From Alloscardovia omnicolens DSM 21503 (GTDB lineage: Bacteria; Actinomycetota; Actinomycetes; Actinomycetales; Bifidobacteriaceae): DNA of 64,000 nucleotides. The stretch spans positions 1-64,000 of the forward strand of contig NZ_ATVB01000001.1 of the NCBI RefSeq assembly GCF_000420505.1. The letters run 5' to 3'. A program made the position numbers and the translations under genes. Below are positions 38,004-46,838 of the stretch, piece after piece (position 1 is the first letter of the stretch; each line of letters opens with the position of its first letter). The notes under the pieces were generated by a model. It ran no database searches, had not been told where the DNA came from, and saw only the letters and a list, made by a program, of their open reading frames with translations.

Positions 38004-39206
38004 TTATGCGCGTTGAGCCAAATAATCTTTTACTTGCTGTACGTCTTTGTCGCCACGCCCTGAAACGTTCACGATAATAATCTGGTCAGGGCTCATGTGT
38101 GGCGCGCGTTTGATAGCTTCTGCCAAAGCGTGAGAACTTTCAATGGCTGGCAAAATACCTTCAGTTTTGCTCAAGGTAACAAGAGCATCCACAGCTTCAT
38201 CATCGGTAGCTCCTGTATATTCAACGCGACCTGAATCTTTAAGGAAAGCGTGTTCTGGTCCTACTCCTGGATAATCTAATCCAGCAGAAATGGAATATAC
38301 TTCTGCAATCTCACCATTATCGTCAAACAGTGAGTAGGTTTTCATGCCGTCAATAATACCAATGCGTCCTTTTTCCATGGTTGCAGCGTGAAGAGGAGTA
38401 TCTAAACCTTTACCTGTTGCTTCCACGCCAATGAGACTAACGTTTTCATCGTCAATATATTGCGAGAATGCACCAATAGCATTCGAGCCTCCACCTACGC
38501 AGGCAATAACAGCGTCTGGCAAGCGACCTTCTTGTTCAAGAATTTGACGACGTGATTCCACAGAAATAATCTTTTGGAACTCGTGCACAATGCTTGGGTA
38601 AGGATGTGGACCTACTGCAGATCCGAGCACATAGAAGGCGTCGAGATCGTTCATCCATGCGGCGAATGCTGCGTCTACAGCATTTTTCAGTGTGGCTGTT
38701 CCATCCTCAACAGCATGTACGGTTGCGCCCATGAGTTCCATGCGGAAAACATTGAGTTGCTGACGTTGAGCATCGACTGCTCCCATATAAATATCGCATT
38801 GCATGCCGAAACGTGCTGCCGCTGCGGCTGTTGCTACGCCGTGTTGTCCTGCTCCAGTTTCAGCAATAACGCGGGTTTTGCCCATCCGTTTCGCTAATAA
38901 AATCTGACCGAGAACATTATTAAGTTTGTGAGAACCTAAATGATTGAGGTCTTCGCGCTTTAAGTACACGCGCGCGCCACCAAGATAGCGTGTGAGAGAC
39001 TCAGCATAATACAGTGGTGTTTCACGACCAGCATACTGCGCAAGTAATTGATGATATTGCGCAATGAATTCTGGATCATCCTTGGAAGCGTTGAAAGTTG
39101 TTTCTAACTCATCGAGCAGTTTTTGGATTGGCTCAGGAACGAAGCTGCCTCCAAATTCGCCGAAGTATCCTGCTGATGTGATTGGTTGAGCTGCTGTAGT
39201 GGTCAT
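38004..39206 (-). CDS. trpB: Tryptophan synthase beta chain
   Basis: Condenses indole and serine to tryptophan with PLP. The protein starts MTTTAAQPITSAGYFGEFGGSFVPEPIQ. EDLNHLGSHKLNN holds the PLP lysine, and GAGQHGVATAAAAARFGM and CVGGGSNAIGAF are the phosphate-binding loops. This is the TrpB1-type sequence, which normally partners TrpA. No trpA is next to it, so it either pairs with a TrpA encoded elsewhere or uses free indole. The ATG 39204-39206 is the likely start. The 30 extra upstream codons in frame overlap the attenuator and are not translated in my view. Confidence 0.94.
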   Translation of the reverse strand: MTTTAAQPITSAGYFGEFGGSFVPEPIQKLLDELETTFNASKDDPEFIAQYHQLLAQYAGRETPLYYAESLTRYLGGARVYLKREDLNHLGSHKLNNVLGQILLAKRMGKTRVIAETGAGQHGVATAAAAARFGMQCDIYMGAVDAQRQQLNVFRMELMGATVHAVEDGTATLKNAVDAAFAAWMNDLDAFYVLGSAVGPHPYPSIVHEFQKIISVESRRQILEQEGRLPDAVIACVGGGSNAIGAFSQYIDDENVSLIGVEATGKGLDTPLHAATMEKGRIGIIDGMKTYSLFDDNGEIAEVYSISAGLDYPGVGPEHAFLKDSGRVEYTGATDDEAVDALVTLSKTEGILPAIESSHALAEAIKRAPHMSPDQIIIVNVSGRGDKDVQQVKDYLAQRA

Positions 39207-39283
39207 CTTATGTTCTTTCTGTTCGTTATGTATTGGTTGTGTATGAGTGAAGGATTCATCAGAACCATTTAGAGAGAACATAT

Positions 39284-39413
39284 AAAAAATTCTCATCGTC
39301 TATCTAGATGAGAATTCTGCTGAGCCAAACAGTGGAGTGTAGCTTTCGAGTATCTCACATAGATACAGGTCCTGCTGAGGAATATGCATCTATGTGAGGA
39401 ACATACATGCAAT
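39284..39413 (-). promoter_or_regulatory. Tryptophan attenuator upstream of trpB
   Basis: On the minus strand, in order after the leader peptide stop: segment 0 (39413-39402), segment 1 (39398-39388), segment 2 (39364-39354), segment 3 (39316-39302) and segment 4 (39297-39288) followed by T6 (39289-39284). Pairing 1:2 is a perfect 11 bp. Pairing 3:4 is a perfect 10-bp intrinsic terminator. The alternative pairings are 0:1 (8 of 9) and 2:3 (9 of 11 plus a wobble). With Trp plentiful the ribosome reaches the stop, masks segment 0, and 1:2 plus 3:4 form, ending transcription. A ribosome stalled at the Trp codons leaves 0:1 and 2:3 free to form, so transcription continues. Confidence 0.88.
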
Positions 39414-39476
39414 CTATCCTTGCCAAGTGCGCCAAGCACGCCAGCTACGCCATGCGATGAGGGACAGATTACGCAT
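39414..39476 (-). CDS. trp leader peptide
   Basis: A 20-residue frame, ATG at 39474-39476 to TAG at 39414-39416, with four Trp codons in its second half (AWRSWRAWRTW, positions 9, 12, 15 and 18, each Trp two residues after the last). AAGGAG lies 6 nt before the ATG. No function as a protein is expected, since its translation reports charged tRNA-Trp to the attenuator that begins one base after its stop codon. It is too short for usual gene finding. Confidence 0.92.
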   Translation of the reverse strand: MRNLSLIAWRSWRAWRTWQG

Positions 39477-39674
39477 GCCATGCTCCTTTCTTGTTTGTGC
39501 GTTGCTATGAAGTTACCATAAGCCTTAGGAAAATAAAAATCATGTCGTCCACGATATGGGAATACCGTGTGTCGTAGGTATGAGTTCGCAGGGAATATCA
39601 ACACACCATACTCAACTTTTCAACGCCACTGCTTAGAGTAGTACTCGCAAACATTTAATTCAGAGAGGACTTAA

Positions 39675-42053
39675 ATGACTAGCAACGACGCACCTAACAC
39701 AACAGAAGCAAACAACACAGAAGCGTATTGGGATTCTCAGCTCAGTGTGGATGAGCGTGTGGCTGATCTGCTTTCACGCATGACATTGCGCGAGAAAATT
39801 GGTCAGATGTTACAACTCAATGCTCAGGATGATTTGGATGATATAGTTCTTGGCAAAACCGCTGGTTCTATTTTGCATACATCTCCCGCTGACTTATATC
39901 GAGCAAACGATTTAGTTCAACGCACTCGTTTGCGAATTCCTCTGCTAGTGGGTGATGATCTTATTCACGGTTATTCTTTCTATCCTGGTGCAACGATTTT
40001 CCCTGAACAGCTTGGTATGGCGTGCAGCTGGGATAGCGAAAAGATTGAGGAAGCTGCTCGCATTACTGCGCGAGAAGCTGTGACGACTGGCGTGCAGTGG
40101 ACTTTCTCCCCTGTCTTATGTATTTCTCGCGACACACGATGGGGTCGTGTAGGAGAAACTTTCGGAGAAGACCCTTATCTCATCGGCGAATTAGCTTCTG
40201 CTATGACTCGCGGATACCAAGGCGGCAGCATGACCAACTCCGACAAGCCGCTGGGAAAGAACTCGATTTTGGCTACTGCAAAGCATTTTGCCGGATATTC
40301 CGAAACTCAAGGCGGACGCGATGCTTCTGAAGCAGATTTATCTCACCGCAAGCTCGCCTCATGGTTCCTTCCTCCTTTTGAACGTGTGGCAAAAGAAGGT
40401 ATTGGCACGTTTATGCTGGGTTACGAGTCGATTGAAGGCGTACCTATTACCGTGAATAAATGGTTACTCAACGATGTTTTGCGCAATCAGTGGGGTTATA
40501 AGGGCACGCTTATTACTGATTGGGCTAATGTGAGCCGTTTAGTATGGGAGCAGCGCGTAATGCAAAATCCTGTGCAAGCAGCGGTTGCAGCAGTACGTGC
40601 AGGCAATGATTTGATTATGACTTCCCCTGAGTTCTTTGAAGCTACGTATGAGGCTGTTCAGCGAGGTCTGCTCGATGAAAGTGAGTTAGATGATCCAGTC
40701 AGCCGCATTTTGGCTTTGAAGTTCCGTATGGGATTATTTGAAGATCCTCGTCTGCCAGATGCGGATGCTGCTGCTCGTATTATTGGTAACGATGAACATG
40801 CTCAAGCTAATCTTGAACTAACCCGCGAAAGCATTACTCTGTTACGCAATGACGGTACTTTACCTCTTGAAGCTGCATATGGTTCTATCGCTTTGATTGG
40901 ATCGCTGATTGATGATGCTCAAACACAGTTGGGCGATTGGGCAGGAAGCTCAGGTCAAGTTGAGTGGATTAAAGATGGTCATCCACGCGAGAAAATTACA
41001 ACTATTAAAGACGGTTTAGAAAAACTTCTACCTGAAGGTTGGAGCATGACCACTGCTCAGGGAGCGAATATTATTGACCTCGTTCCAGATCCAGATGGCG
41101 AGTTTTATCCTGATGGGCAGCCTCGTCCTCTTGTAGGTCAAAGCGCTGCAATTGATCAACATCTTATTGATGAAGCCGTAGAGAACGCGAAGAACGCTGA
41201 TGTTGCCGTCGTTGTTGTTGGCGACGTTATACAGCTTATTGGCGAAGGCTGCTCTACAGCCACGTTAGAACTGTTAGGCGGTCAAAACGCGCTCATTGAT
41301 GCAGTAACTGCTACCGGCACTCCAACAGTTATTGTTCTTATGTCGAGTAAGCCTCAAGTTCTGCCTGACAGCGCTCTACAAGCTAACGCTCTGTTATGGG
41401 CTCCAAGTCCGGGCATGAAGGGTGGCCAAGCGCTCGCCGAAATCGTCTATGGTGTGGTTAATCCATCAGGTCGTTTACCTATTACTTTCCCTCGTCATGC
41501 TGGTCAATTGCCTGTATATTACAACCAGATTCGCGGTCAGCATGGTAACCGTTATGCAGATTTGACGCAAGACCCAGCTTTCGCTTTTGGAGAAGGTTTA
41601 TCGTATACGAGTTTTGAATATGGCGATATTACCCTATTGGGCACTCATCGTGCTCAAGAAAGTGTCGAAGATATTTCGAGTACTGTATGGGCTATGCCAG
41701 ATGAGAATACTCCACAAGTAACTGTTCCTGCGTATGCTCATGGAGAAGTAATTCATGCACAGATTGACGTAACCAATACAGGTAAACGCTCAGGCACGGA
41801 AATCGTGCAACTGTATATTGGCGATATTGTAACGTCAGTGAGCTGGACAGATCGTGAACTGAAAGCATTTAAGCGCATTACTTTAGAAGCCGGAGAAACT
41901 CGCACTGTGGAGTTCAATATTCCGGTGTCTGACTGCTCTATTGTAGATGCTCAAGGTCATCGAATTGTAGAAAATGGCGAATTTGAAGTTCTTATTGGTC
42001 ATTCTTCTTGGCGAAGTGATCTTCAGCGAGCAGTTTTCGCAGTCCACGATTAA
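39675..42053 (+). CDS. GH3 family beta-glucosidase
   Basis: A 792-residue glycoside hydrolase family 3 enzyme without a signal peptide, so probably cytosolic, acting on beta-gluco-oligosaccharides or glycosides after import. The N-terminal TIM barrel has SRDTRWGRVGETFGEDPYL (about 151-169), the KHFAGY motif, and GTLITDWANV with the nucleophile Asp282. The alpha/beta sandwich follows (ESITLLRNDGTLPLE, GYxxGQ-like region), and a fibronectin III-like C-terminal domain contains VTNTGKRSGTEIVQLYIGD. It converges with a GH5 gene across a hairpin terminator. Confidence 0.9.
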   Translation: MTSNDAPNTTEANNTEAYWDSQLSVDERVADLLSRMTLREKIGQMLQLNAQDDLDDIVLGKTAGSILHTSPADLYRANDLVQRTRLRIPLLVGDDLIHGYSFYPGATIFPEQLGMACSWDSEKIEEAARITAREAVTTGVQWTFSPVLCISRDTRWGRVGETFGEDPYLIGELASAMTRGYQGGSMTNSDKPLGKNSILATAKHFAGYSETQGGRDASEADLSHRKLASWFLPPFERVAKEGIGTFMLGYESIEGVPITVNKWLLNDVLRNQWGYKGTLITDWANVSRLVWEQRVMQNPVQAAVAAVRAGNDLIMTSPEFFEATYEAVQRGLLDESELDDPVSRILALKFRMGLFEDPRLPDADAAARIIGNDEHAQANLELTRESITLLRNDGTLPLEAAYGSIALIGSLIDDAQTQLGDWAGSSGQVEWIKDGHPREKITTIKDGLEKLLPEGWSMTTAQGANIIDLVPDPDGEFYPDGQPRPLVGQSAAIDQHLIDEAVENAKNADVAVVVVGDVIQLIGEGCSTATLELLGGQNALIDAVTATGTPTVIVLMSSKPQVLPDSALQANALLWAPSPGMKGGQALAEIVYGVVNPSGRLPITFPRHAGQLPVYYNQIRGQHGNRYADLTQDPAFAFGEGLSYTSFEYGDITLLGTHRAQESVEDISSTVWAMPDENTPQVTVPAYAHGEVIHAQIDVTNTGKRSGTEIVQLYIGDIVTSVSWTDRELKAFKRITLEAGETRTVEFNIPVSDCSIVDAQGHRIVENGEFEVLIGHSSWRSDLQRAVFAVHD

Positions 42054-42094
42054 AACTATAGGAAAACTCAACAGCAAGATATGAAAAGGATGAA

Positions 42095-42123
42095 GGGGAG
42101 AATCGATGCTATCGGTTCTCCCC
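42095..42123. terminator. Bidirectional terminator between GH3 and GH5 genes
   Basis: GGGGAGAA/TTCTCCCC stem (42095-42102 with 42116-42123) with an inner CGAT/ATCG helix, between convergent stop codons. Confidence 0.75.
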
Positions 42124-42139
42124 ATACTATATGTTCATT

Positions 42140-43258
42140 CTAGTTCTCGTTTCCCCTATGCCAATAACGCCAGTCCCAAAATCTCCTCCACGATGTTGCT
42201 AATCGCTCTCGTTTTTTCTCATCTCTTTCTGTCTGGTAGCTCCACATAAATTCAGCGCTCACGCCTGCAGACTCATACGCAGATAACTGCATATCCTCAA
42301 AATCATGCGTATATTCTTCAAGAACTAAACTTTCTTGATTTTCTACGCACCACTCGCCCACTATCACATCTGCACCGGCCGCACGCACACAACGAATACG
42401 TAACTGTTGCATATCATAAAAGAACCGATAAAAATTACGCCGCCATGACGCATACTGCACAAGCCGCGCAATCCATGCAGGCATTGAACGTTCTATAAAG
42501 GTAGAATAAATATGCGTATCGAAAGCAATATTATGCATTGTTCTCAAGCGCGTTATGCGTATCCACGGCCAAGACATCAAACGAAAACCATCATGAAAAA
42601 CTATGACTTTATCGTTTCCTAATACGCGACGCAATCTGCTGTATGCCGCTTTGTAAAAACGTATGAGAAACTTTATAGGAACATGCGCTGAACCTTCTGC
42701 TTCTTGAGGATCGCGCGCCACATATGTCTTCTTATTCGCACGCCATACACTCCAACTCGCAGGTTCGTTCAAAACTTCAATACCATAGAGGCCAGCCCGT
42801 TTACCGTAGCGTATGCCCAAACGTTCAATAACAGACAAGGCGAAGAGCACTTCTTCTTCATTGCTATGCCATCGTGCTACTCCAGATAATCCACCATTAT
42901 CAAAACCGTTTTGACTGCCTGGCACGGTATGTAAGTCTAAAAGAATACGCATAGCACGTTTTTCTGCCCATTCAAAAGCACGGTCAATATATTCAATACA
43001 GCCAAGGTATGGATCACGGTCACCAAAAACGAAATATGGAACAGGAATACGGACGAGCTCAACCCCTGCACCATGCAAAGATTCAAAATCTTCCTCAGTA
43101 ATATACGTGTCACGATGTTTGCGAAGCACATCATGTACAGAGTGACCGTAGTCACGATGGAGCCATACTTCATCTGCAGCTTCACTCCCGTGAAAAGGCG
43201 TGGAATCCATCCACTTTTCCAGAACCAACCAGTTACCTAAATTTATTCCGCGAAGCAT
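42140..43258 (-). CDS. GH5-family glucanase/beta-glucosidase-like hydrolase
   Basis: A 372-residue TIM-barrel hydrolase without a signal peptide. LRGINLGNWLVLEKWM at the start recalls exo-beta-1,3-glucanases. LVRIPVPYFVFGD, LLDLHTVPGSQNGFDNGG, EVLNEP (acid/base Glu165) and VGEWCVEN (nucleophile Glu302) complete the clan A active site. A cytosolic enzyme acting on short beta-glucans is likely. It begins 2 nt after the start-side neighbour mntH ends, so the two are co-transcribed. Confidence 0.85.
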   Translation of the reverse strand: MLRGINLGNWLVLEKWMDSTPFHGSEAADEVWLHRDYGHSVHDVLRKHRDTYITEEDFESLHGAGVELVRIPVPYFVFGDRDPYLGCIEYIDRAFEWAEKRAMRILLDLHTVPGSQNGFDNGGLSGVARWHSNEEEVLFALSVIERLGIRYGKRAGLYGIEVLNEPASWSVWRANKKTYVARDPQEAEGSAHVPIKFLIRFYKAAYSRLRRVLGNDKVIVFHDGFRLMSWPWIRITRLRTMHNIAFDTHIYSTFIERSMPAWIARLVQYASWRRNFYRFFYDMQQLRIRCVRAAGADVIVGEWCVENQESLVLEEYTHDFEDMQLSAYESAGVSAEFMWSYQTERDEKKRERLATSWRRFWDWRYWHRGNEN

Positions 43259-43259
43259 C

Positions 43260-44630
43260 TTACATCACCACAGACACTATGAGCTGAAGATTTAATATAG
43301 TAAGTACTGTTGCCACCACATAGCCAAGAATGGTGTTCCATCGCGCATTAGCATAACGCCCCATAATAGACTTTTTAGACGTGAAATAAATCAGCGGGTA
43401 GATAGAGAACGGCAGAGCAAGTGAAAGGAATACCTGAGAATACACAATTAAATCGTCCAAACTATGCTCGGAACCATTGCTCAGAACTGCTACAACTATA
43501 ACTGGCACAAGAGTAATAGCACGAGTCAGTAAACGGATAATCCATTGTGGCGCTTTAATATGCATAAAGCCTTCTAAAACAATCTGACCAGTCAAAGTAC
43601 CCGTAATTGTTGAATTCTGACCGCTCGCCAGCAAAGCGACTGCAAAAAGAGTTGCCACAAATTTACTAGCAATAACCCCCGCGATGTGAGGATTTGCCAG
43701 AGCATTGTACATTTGTTCGAAAGCCATAACATCCTGAGCATGACCATAAAAAACAGAAGCTCCCAAAATCAATAAAAGCGAATTAACTACAAAAGCCATG
43801 CTTAACTGTACGTTTGAATCTAAAGTCATAAAACGCACAGCTTTATCCAGCTCCTGCTCATTGCGAGAATCAACATCTCGTGTCTGCACAATCGAAGAAT
43901 GTAAATATAAGTTATGCGGCATAACTGTTGCACCGATAATACCCAAACTCAGCGCCAAAATTGTTGCTGAATCCTTACCGCTCATAAAAGTTCCAGGATT
44001 AGGAATATATCCGCGCATAATATCGCCAAAATCTGGTCCAGACAAAGCAACCAAATAACCAAAAATAACTACAATCGTAAAGATAAGAGCCGACACAACA
44101 GCTTCTATCTTTCTAAAGCCCAAATGCATAAGCCCCAGCAAAATAATCACATCGAGAACAGTAATAATAATCGCAATCAATATAGGAATATCAAAAAGCA
44201 GATGAAGAGCAATAGCCGAGCCTAATACTTCTGCTAAATCAGTGGCAACCAGAGCAAGTTCAATCACAACGAAAAGTATCCAACGCAGCCATTTTGGAGA
44301 ACGCGCAGCCAGATGCTGGGCTAAATCCTGATGGGTTACTAATCCCAGTTTCCCACACATATGCTGAAGCTGCATAGCAACCAGAGATGACAGCAAAATA
44401 ACGCTGAGCAAAGCATATTTATAAGTTGCACCGCCTACAACACTGGTAATCCAATTTCCTGGATCCATATATCCCACTGCCACAAGAGCACCCGGACCAG
44501 AGAAAGTAAAAAAGTTTCGCCAGAACGACTGTGACTGCGTAACGGTAATACTGCGATTAACCTCCGACAATGAGGCGCGTTTATTATGCAACGATGCCTG
44601 TGTTTTGTCGGATTTGTCGCGATTAGTCAT
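43260..44630 (-). CDS. mntH: Nramp-family divalent metal transporter
   Basis: A proton-coupled Mn(II)/Fe(II) importer with about 11 transmembrane helices. FSGPGALVAVGYMDPGNWITS carries the metal-binding Asp-Pro-Gly-Asn of helix 1. ATVMPHNLYLHSSIVQTRD carries the helix 6 Met-Pro-His motif. I start it at the ATG 44628-44630, preceded by AAAGGAG at 8-nt spacing, rather than at the in-frame GTG at 44651. Its direct tail-to-head link with a GH5 gene is unusual. Confidence 0.9.
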   Translation of the reverse strand: MTNRDKSDKTQASLHNKRASLSEVNRSITVTQSQSFWRNFFTFSGPGALVAVGYMDPGNWITSVVGGATYKYALLSVILLSSLVAMQLQHMCGKLGLVTHQDLAQHLAARSPKWLRWILFVVIELALVATDLAEVLGSAIALHLLFDIPILIAIIITVLDVIILLGLMHLGFRKIEAVVSALIFTIVVIFGYLVALSGPDFGDIMRGYIPNPGTFMSGKDSATILALSLGIIGATVMPHNLYLHSSIVQTRDVDSRNEQELDKAVRFMTLDSNVQLSMAFVVNSLLLILGASVFYGHAQDVMAFEQMYNALANPHIAGVIASKFVATLFAVALLASGQNSTITGTLTGQIVLEGFMHIKAPQWIIRLLTRAITLVPVIVVAVLSNGSEHSLDDLIVYSQVFLSLALPFSIYPLIYFTSKKSIMGRYANARWNTILGYVVATVLTILNLQLIVSVVM

Positions 44631-44721
44631 ATCCTCTGCTCCTTTATGCACATGCTTTACAGCAGTGCCCTCATTTACTCTTTTCCCATTCTAATGAGAA
44701 TGCACAGAGTACACTAGCACT

Positions 44722-45273
44722 ATGAGCATAGGTATGAGCAAAAAAGAAATTCGCGCCCATGTTTTACAGGCTATGAAAGCGCTAGATAGGAAGAAGAAAG
44801 GTCGCGACGACAAGTATCTTCTCGAGAAGTTGTGCAACACGCCTGAATATGTGCATGCTAGGGTTATAGCCACATATATGGCTCTGCCTCACGAATATAA
44901 TACGCAAGATTTTATTGAACGAGCGTTAAAGGATGGCAAGCAGGTGCTTATCCCCCGTACCTTAGCTCACCGAGGTATGGAGTTTTGCGATATAACTAGC
45001 AGTGATTTAGTGCGCTCATCTTTTGGAATTCTTGAGCCGCTTGCGCATACTGCAGACAGTATAGTGAGCATTGATTCGATTGACATGATTCATGTGCCAC
45101 TCGTTGCCGTCAATCACAACGGCTTTCGTATCGGCTATGGCGGCGGGTATTACGATCGTTTTTTGAGCGGTTTTGCTGGCTCAACGATCAGCACGGCATA
45201 TGGCTGTCAGGTATGCGATTTTACGCCCGATAGTTTTGATATAGCCGTGCAGACCGTGCTCGTTGCGCGTTGA
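44722..45273 (+). CDS. 5-formyltetrahydrofolate cyclo-ligase
   Basis: Converts 5-formyl-THF to 5,10-methenyl-THF with ATP. The 183-residue protein has the family's ATYMALPHEYNT, VLIPRT and the phosphate-binding GFRIGYGGGYYDRFL near the C-terminus. The start could be the ATG at 44722 or the second Met at 44734. Neither has a strong Shine-Dalgarno. Divergent from mntH. Confidence 0.9.
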   Translation: MSIGMSKKEIRAHVLQAMKALDRKKKGRDDKYLLEKLCNTPEYVHARVIATYMALPHEYNTQDFIERALKDGKQVLIPRTLAHRGMEFCDITSSDLVRSSFGILEPLAHTADSIVSIDSIDMIHVPLVAVNHNGFRIGYGGGYYDRFLSGFAGSTISTAYGCQVCDFTPDSFDIAVQTVLVAR

Positions 45274-45284
45274 AAACGTTTCGA

Positions 45285-45982
45285 CTAAGATTGCTGACGA
45301 TATTGAGCAAGTATGCGCTTATTATATCCACGCAAATAGCGTCTAATTAGTATTCTGCGTTTCCAGTGCCCATCTCGACGGTAATCCAAGGTATTACCAA
45401 TATTCGTGGTAGAAGGAACATGTTCAGCGAGCTGTGAATGATATTTTTTCACTACATGATTAAATAATCTCTGCCCACAGTTGAGCCATACAAACTTCTG
45501 AGTTCCATACACGGTCTGCGATTTGGCAGGCTGATTGCACACAAGATCATTAAAAGCGTAACAACTGTTGTTCTAGGATATGGCAGATTGTATTGCTCAC
45601 ACATCGCATAGAACTGTGGCTTATCGGAAATACGTAATCCTAGGTCTTTCTGAGCATACGGAATAATGTAATATTGTGATAGCTCATCACGAACCGATAA
45701 AATCCGATGCACATACTCTTCACTCGCAGCAAAAAGAACCAAACGCGCCTGAGCATGCTGCTGTGCGTATTCAATCAAAGTACGCACAAGCACAGCGTCA
45801 TCAGCGAAATCAGGAATAACACTCACATCGCAAATCTTGGAGTGAGCAACCATAAGCAGCTCAGATTTGCAGAAAACCTTCGTTACCCCACCCTATACAG
45901 AGTGAAAAGATCGTGCCACATTGTATGCATTCGTATCGCTACCGACAACAACCGGTCAAAAACTTGGTAAATCCGTTTTCAT
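45285..45982 (-). pseudogene. D-aspartate ligase-like (Asl type) ATP-grasp relic
   Basis: Reading from the ATG at 45980-45982, the frame encodes a short leader, a TGA (45956-45958), PVVVGSDTNAYNVARSF, a TAG (45893-45895), then KICDVSVIPDF through LSQYYIIPYAQKDLGLRISDKPQFYAMCEQYNLPYPRTTVV. The sequence then jumps, out of frame, to a C-terminal piece with NTLDYRRDGHWKRRILIRRYL ending at 45285. As I remember it, the Enterococcus faecium D-aspartate ligase Aslfm has closely matching N- and C-terminal segments with the ATP-grasp core between them. So this is that type of gene with two stops and an internal deletion of roughly 200 codons. It cannot be functional. Confidence 0.8.
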
Positions 45983-46090
45983 TTTACCCTTAAACGTCTT
46001 GAATTCTTCAGACTAGCATTCTTACATAAGCAAGCTGAAAAATTCCTGAATATTCTCAGGGCAAAATATTAGGGGGGGCAGCAAAATATT

Positions 46091-46134
46091 CATGCTGTGA
46101 CTATCGTCATGTCCACAAGATAAGCCACAGCATG
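46091..46134 (-). terminator. Hairpin after the racemase gene
   Basis: CATGCTGTG/CACAGCATG stem (46091-46099 with 46126-46134), followed on the minus strand by AATATTTTGCTG. It would end the asnB-ATP-grasp-racemase transcript. A G7 run and a repeated GCAAAATATT lie just beyond. Confidence 0.55.
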
Positions 46135-46151
46135 AAAGATAAAGTGGTAAT

Positions 46152-46835
46152 CTACTTCGTTTCATACAGATACTCTAATGTGCGTGCAACCAACACATCG
46201 AGAGCATCCAACGCCAAAGGCTTATTCGCCTCGTTTAAATCAATCAAACTTAACTCGGTACACGCAATAATACCCACAGTCTGAGCGTCACAGTATTGGG
46301 AGATAACATCGTTGAGCTTCTCCCCTTCTGTAGAATTTTTTGCCTTAATGGAATAAATCGTGTCCATCATAGCTGTACGATCAGCCTCGTCCAGCTCAAC
46401 AATAGTCAGACCATGTTTGAGCGCATACTTTTCATAAATACCTGACGATGCTGTTCCTTCTGTGCAGAAAACACAAGCACGAGTGAACCCACGTTTTTTC
46501 GCTTCAATAATGGAACTTTCCACCATATTGACAATGGGAATATCTGTGAATTCGCACAGCTTATCGTAATAGTAATGACTGGTATTACATGGAATAGCAA
46601 TAACCTTAACACCTAAAGAATTCAGCAAATCAAAATCAGGACGGATTGCATTAAGAAAATCATCATCACGATGATTCGTAATGCATCGTGTGCGATCAGG
46701 AATGGTTGCATGATTCAGAATAATTATATCAGCATGCTCATTATCAGAGTTCGCGGGACTCTTACGCACCAGTCGGTTATAAAATTCGACCGTAGCTAAT
46801 GGGCCCATGCCACCAATAACTCCACCTTTATACAT
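46152..46835 (-). CDS. Aspartate/glutamate racemase
   Basis: A PLP-independent racemase of 227 residues with the two catalytic cysteines in AIPCNTSHYYYDKL and GIIACTELSLIDL. The start MYKGGVIGGMGPLATVEFYNRL is typical of aspartate racemases. It would supply D-Asp (or D-Glu) in the cytosol. It lies 3 nt after an ATP-grasp ligase gene, which overlaps an asparagine-synthase-like gene. Together with the neighbouring D-Asp-ligase relic this points to peptidoglycan cross-bridge metabolism. Confidence 0.87.
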   Translation of the reverse strand: MYKGGVIGGMGPLATVEFYNRLVRKSPANSDNEHADIIILNHATIPDRTRCITNHRDDDFLNAIRPDFDLLNSLGVKVIAIPCNTSHYYYDKLCEFTDIPIVNMVESSIIEAKKRGFTRACVFCTEGTASSGIYEKYALKHGLTIVELDEADRTAMMDTIYSIKAKNSTEGEKLNDVISQYCDAQTVGIIACTELSLIDLNEANKPLALDALDVLVARTLEYLYETK

Positions 46836-46838
46836 GCA

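Noticed and set aside
39293-39604. A 103-codon minus-strand frame upstream of trpB
   Set aside because: It overlaps the trp leader peptide and attenuator in another frame. The leader peptide with four Trp codons and the hairpins explain the region better.
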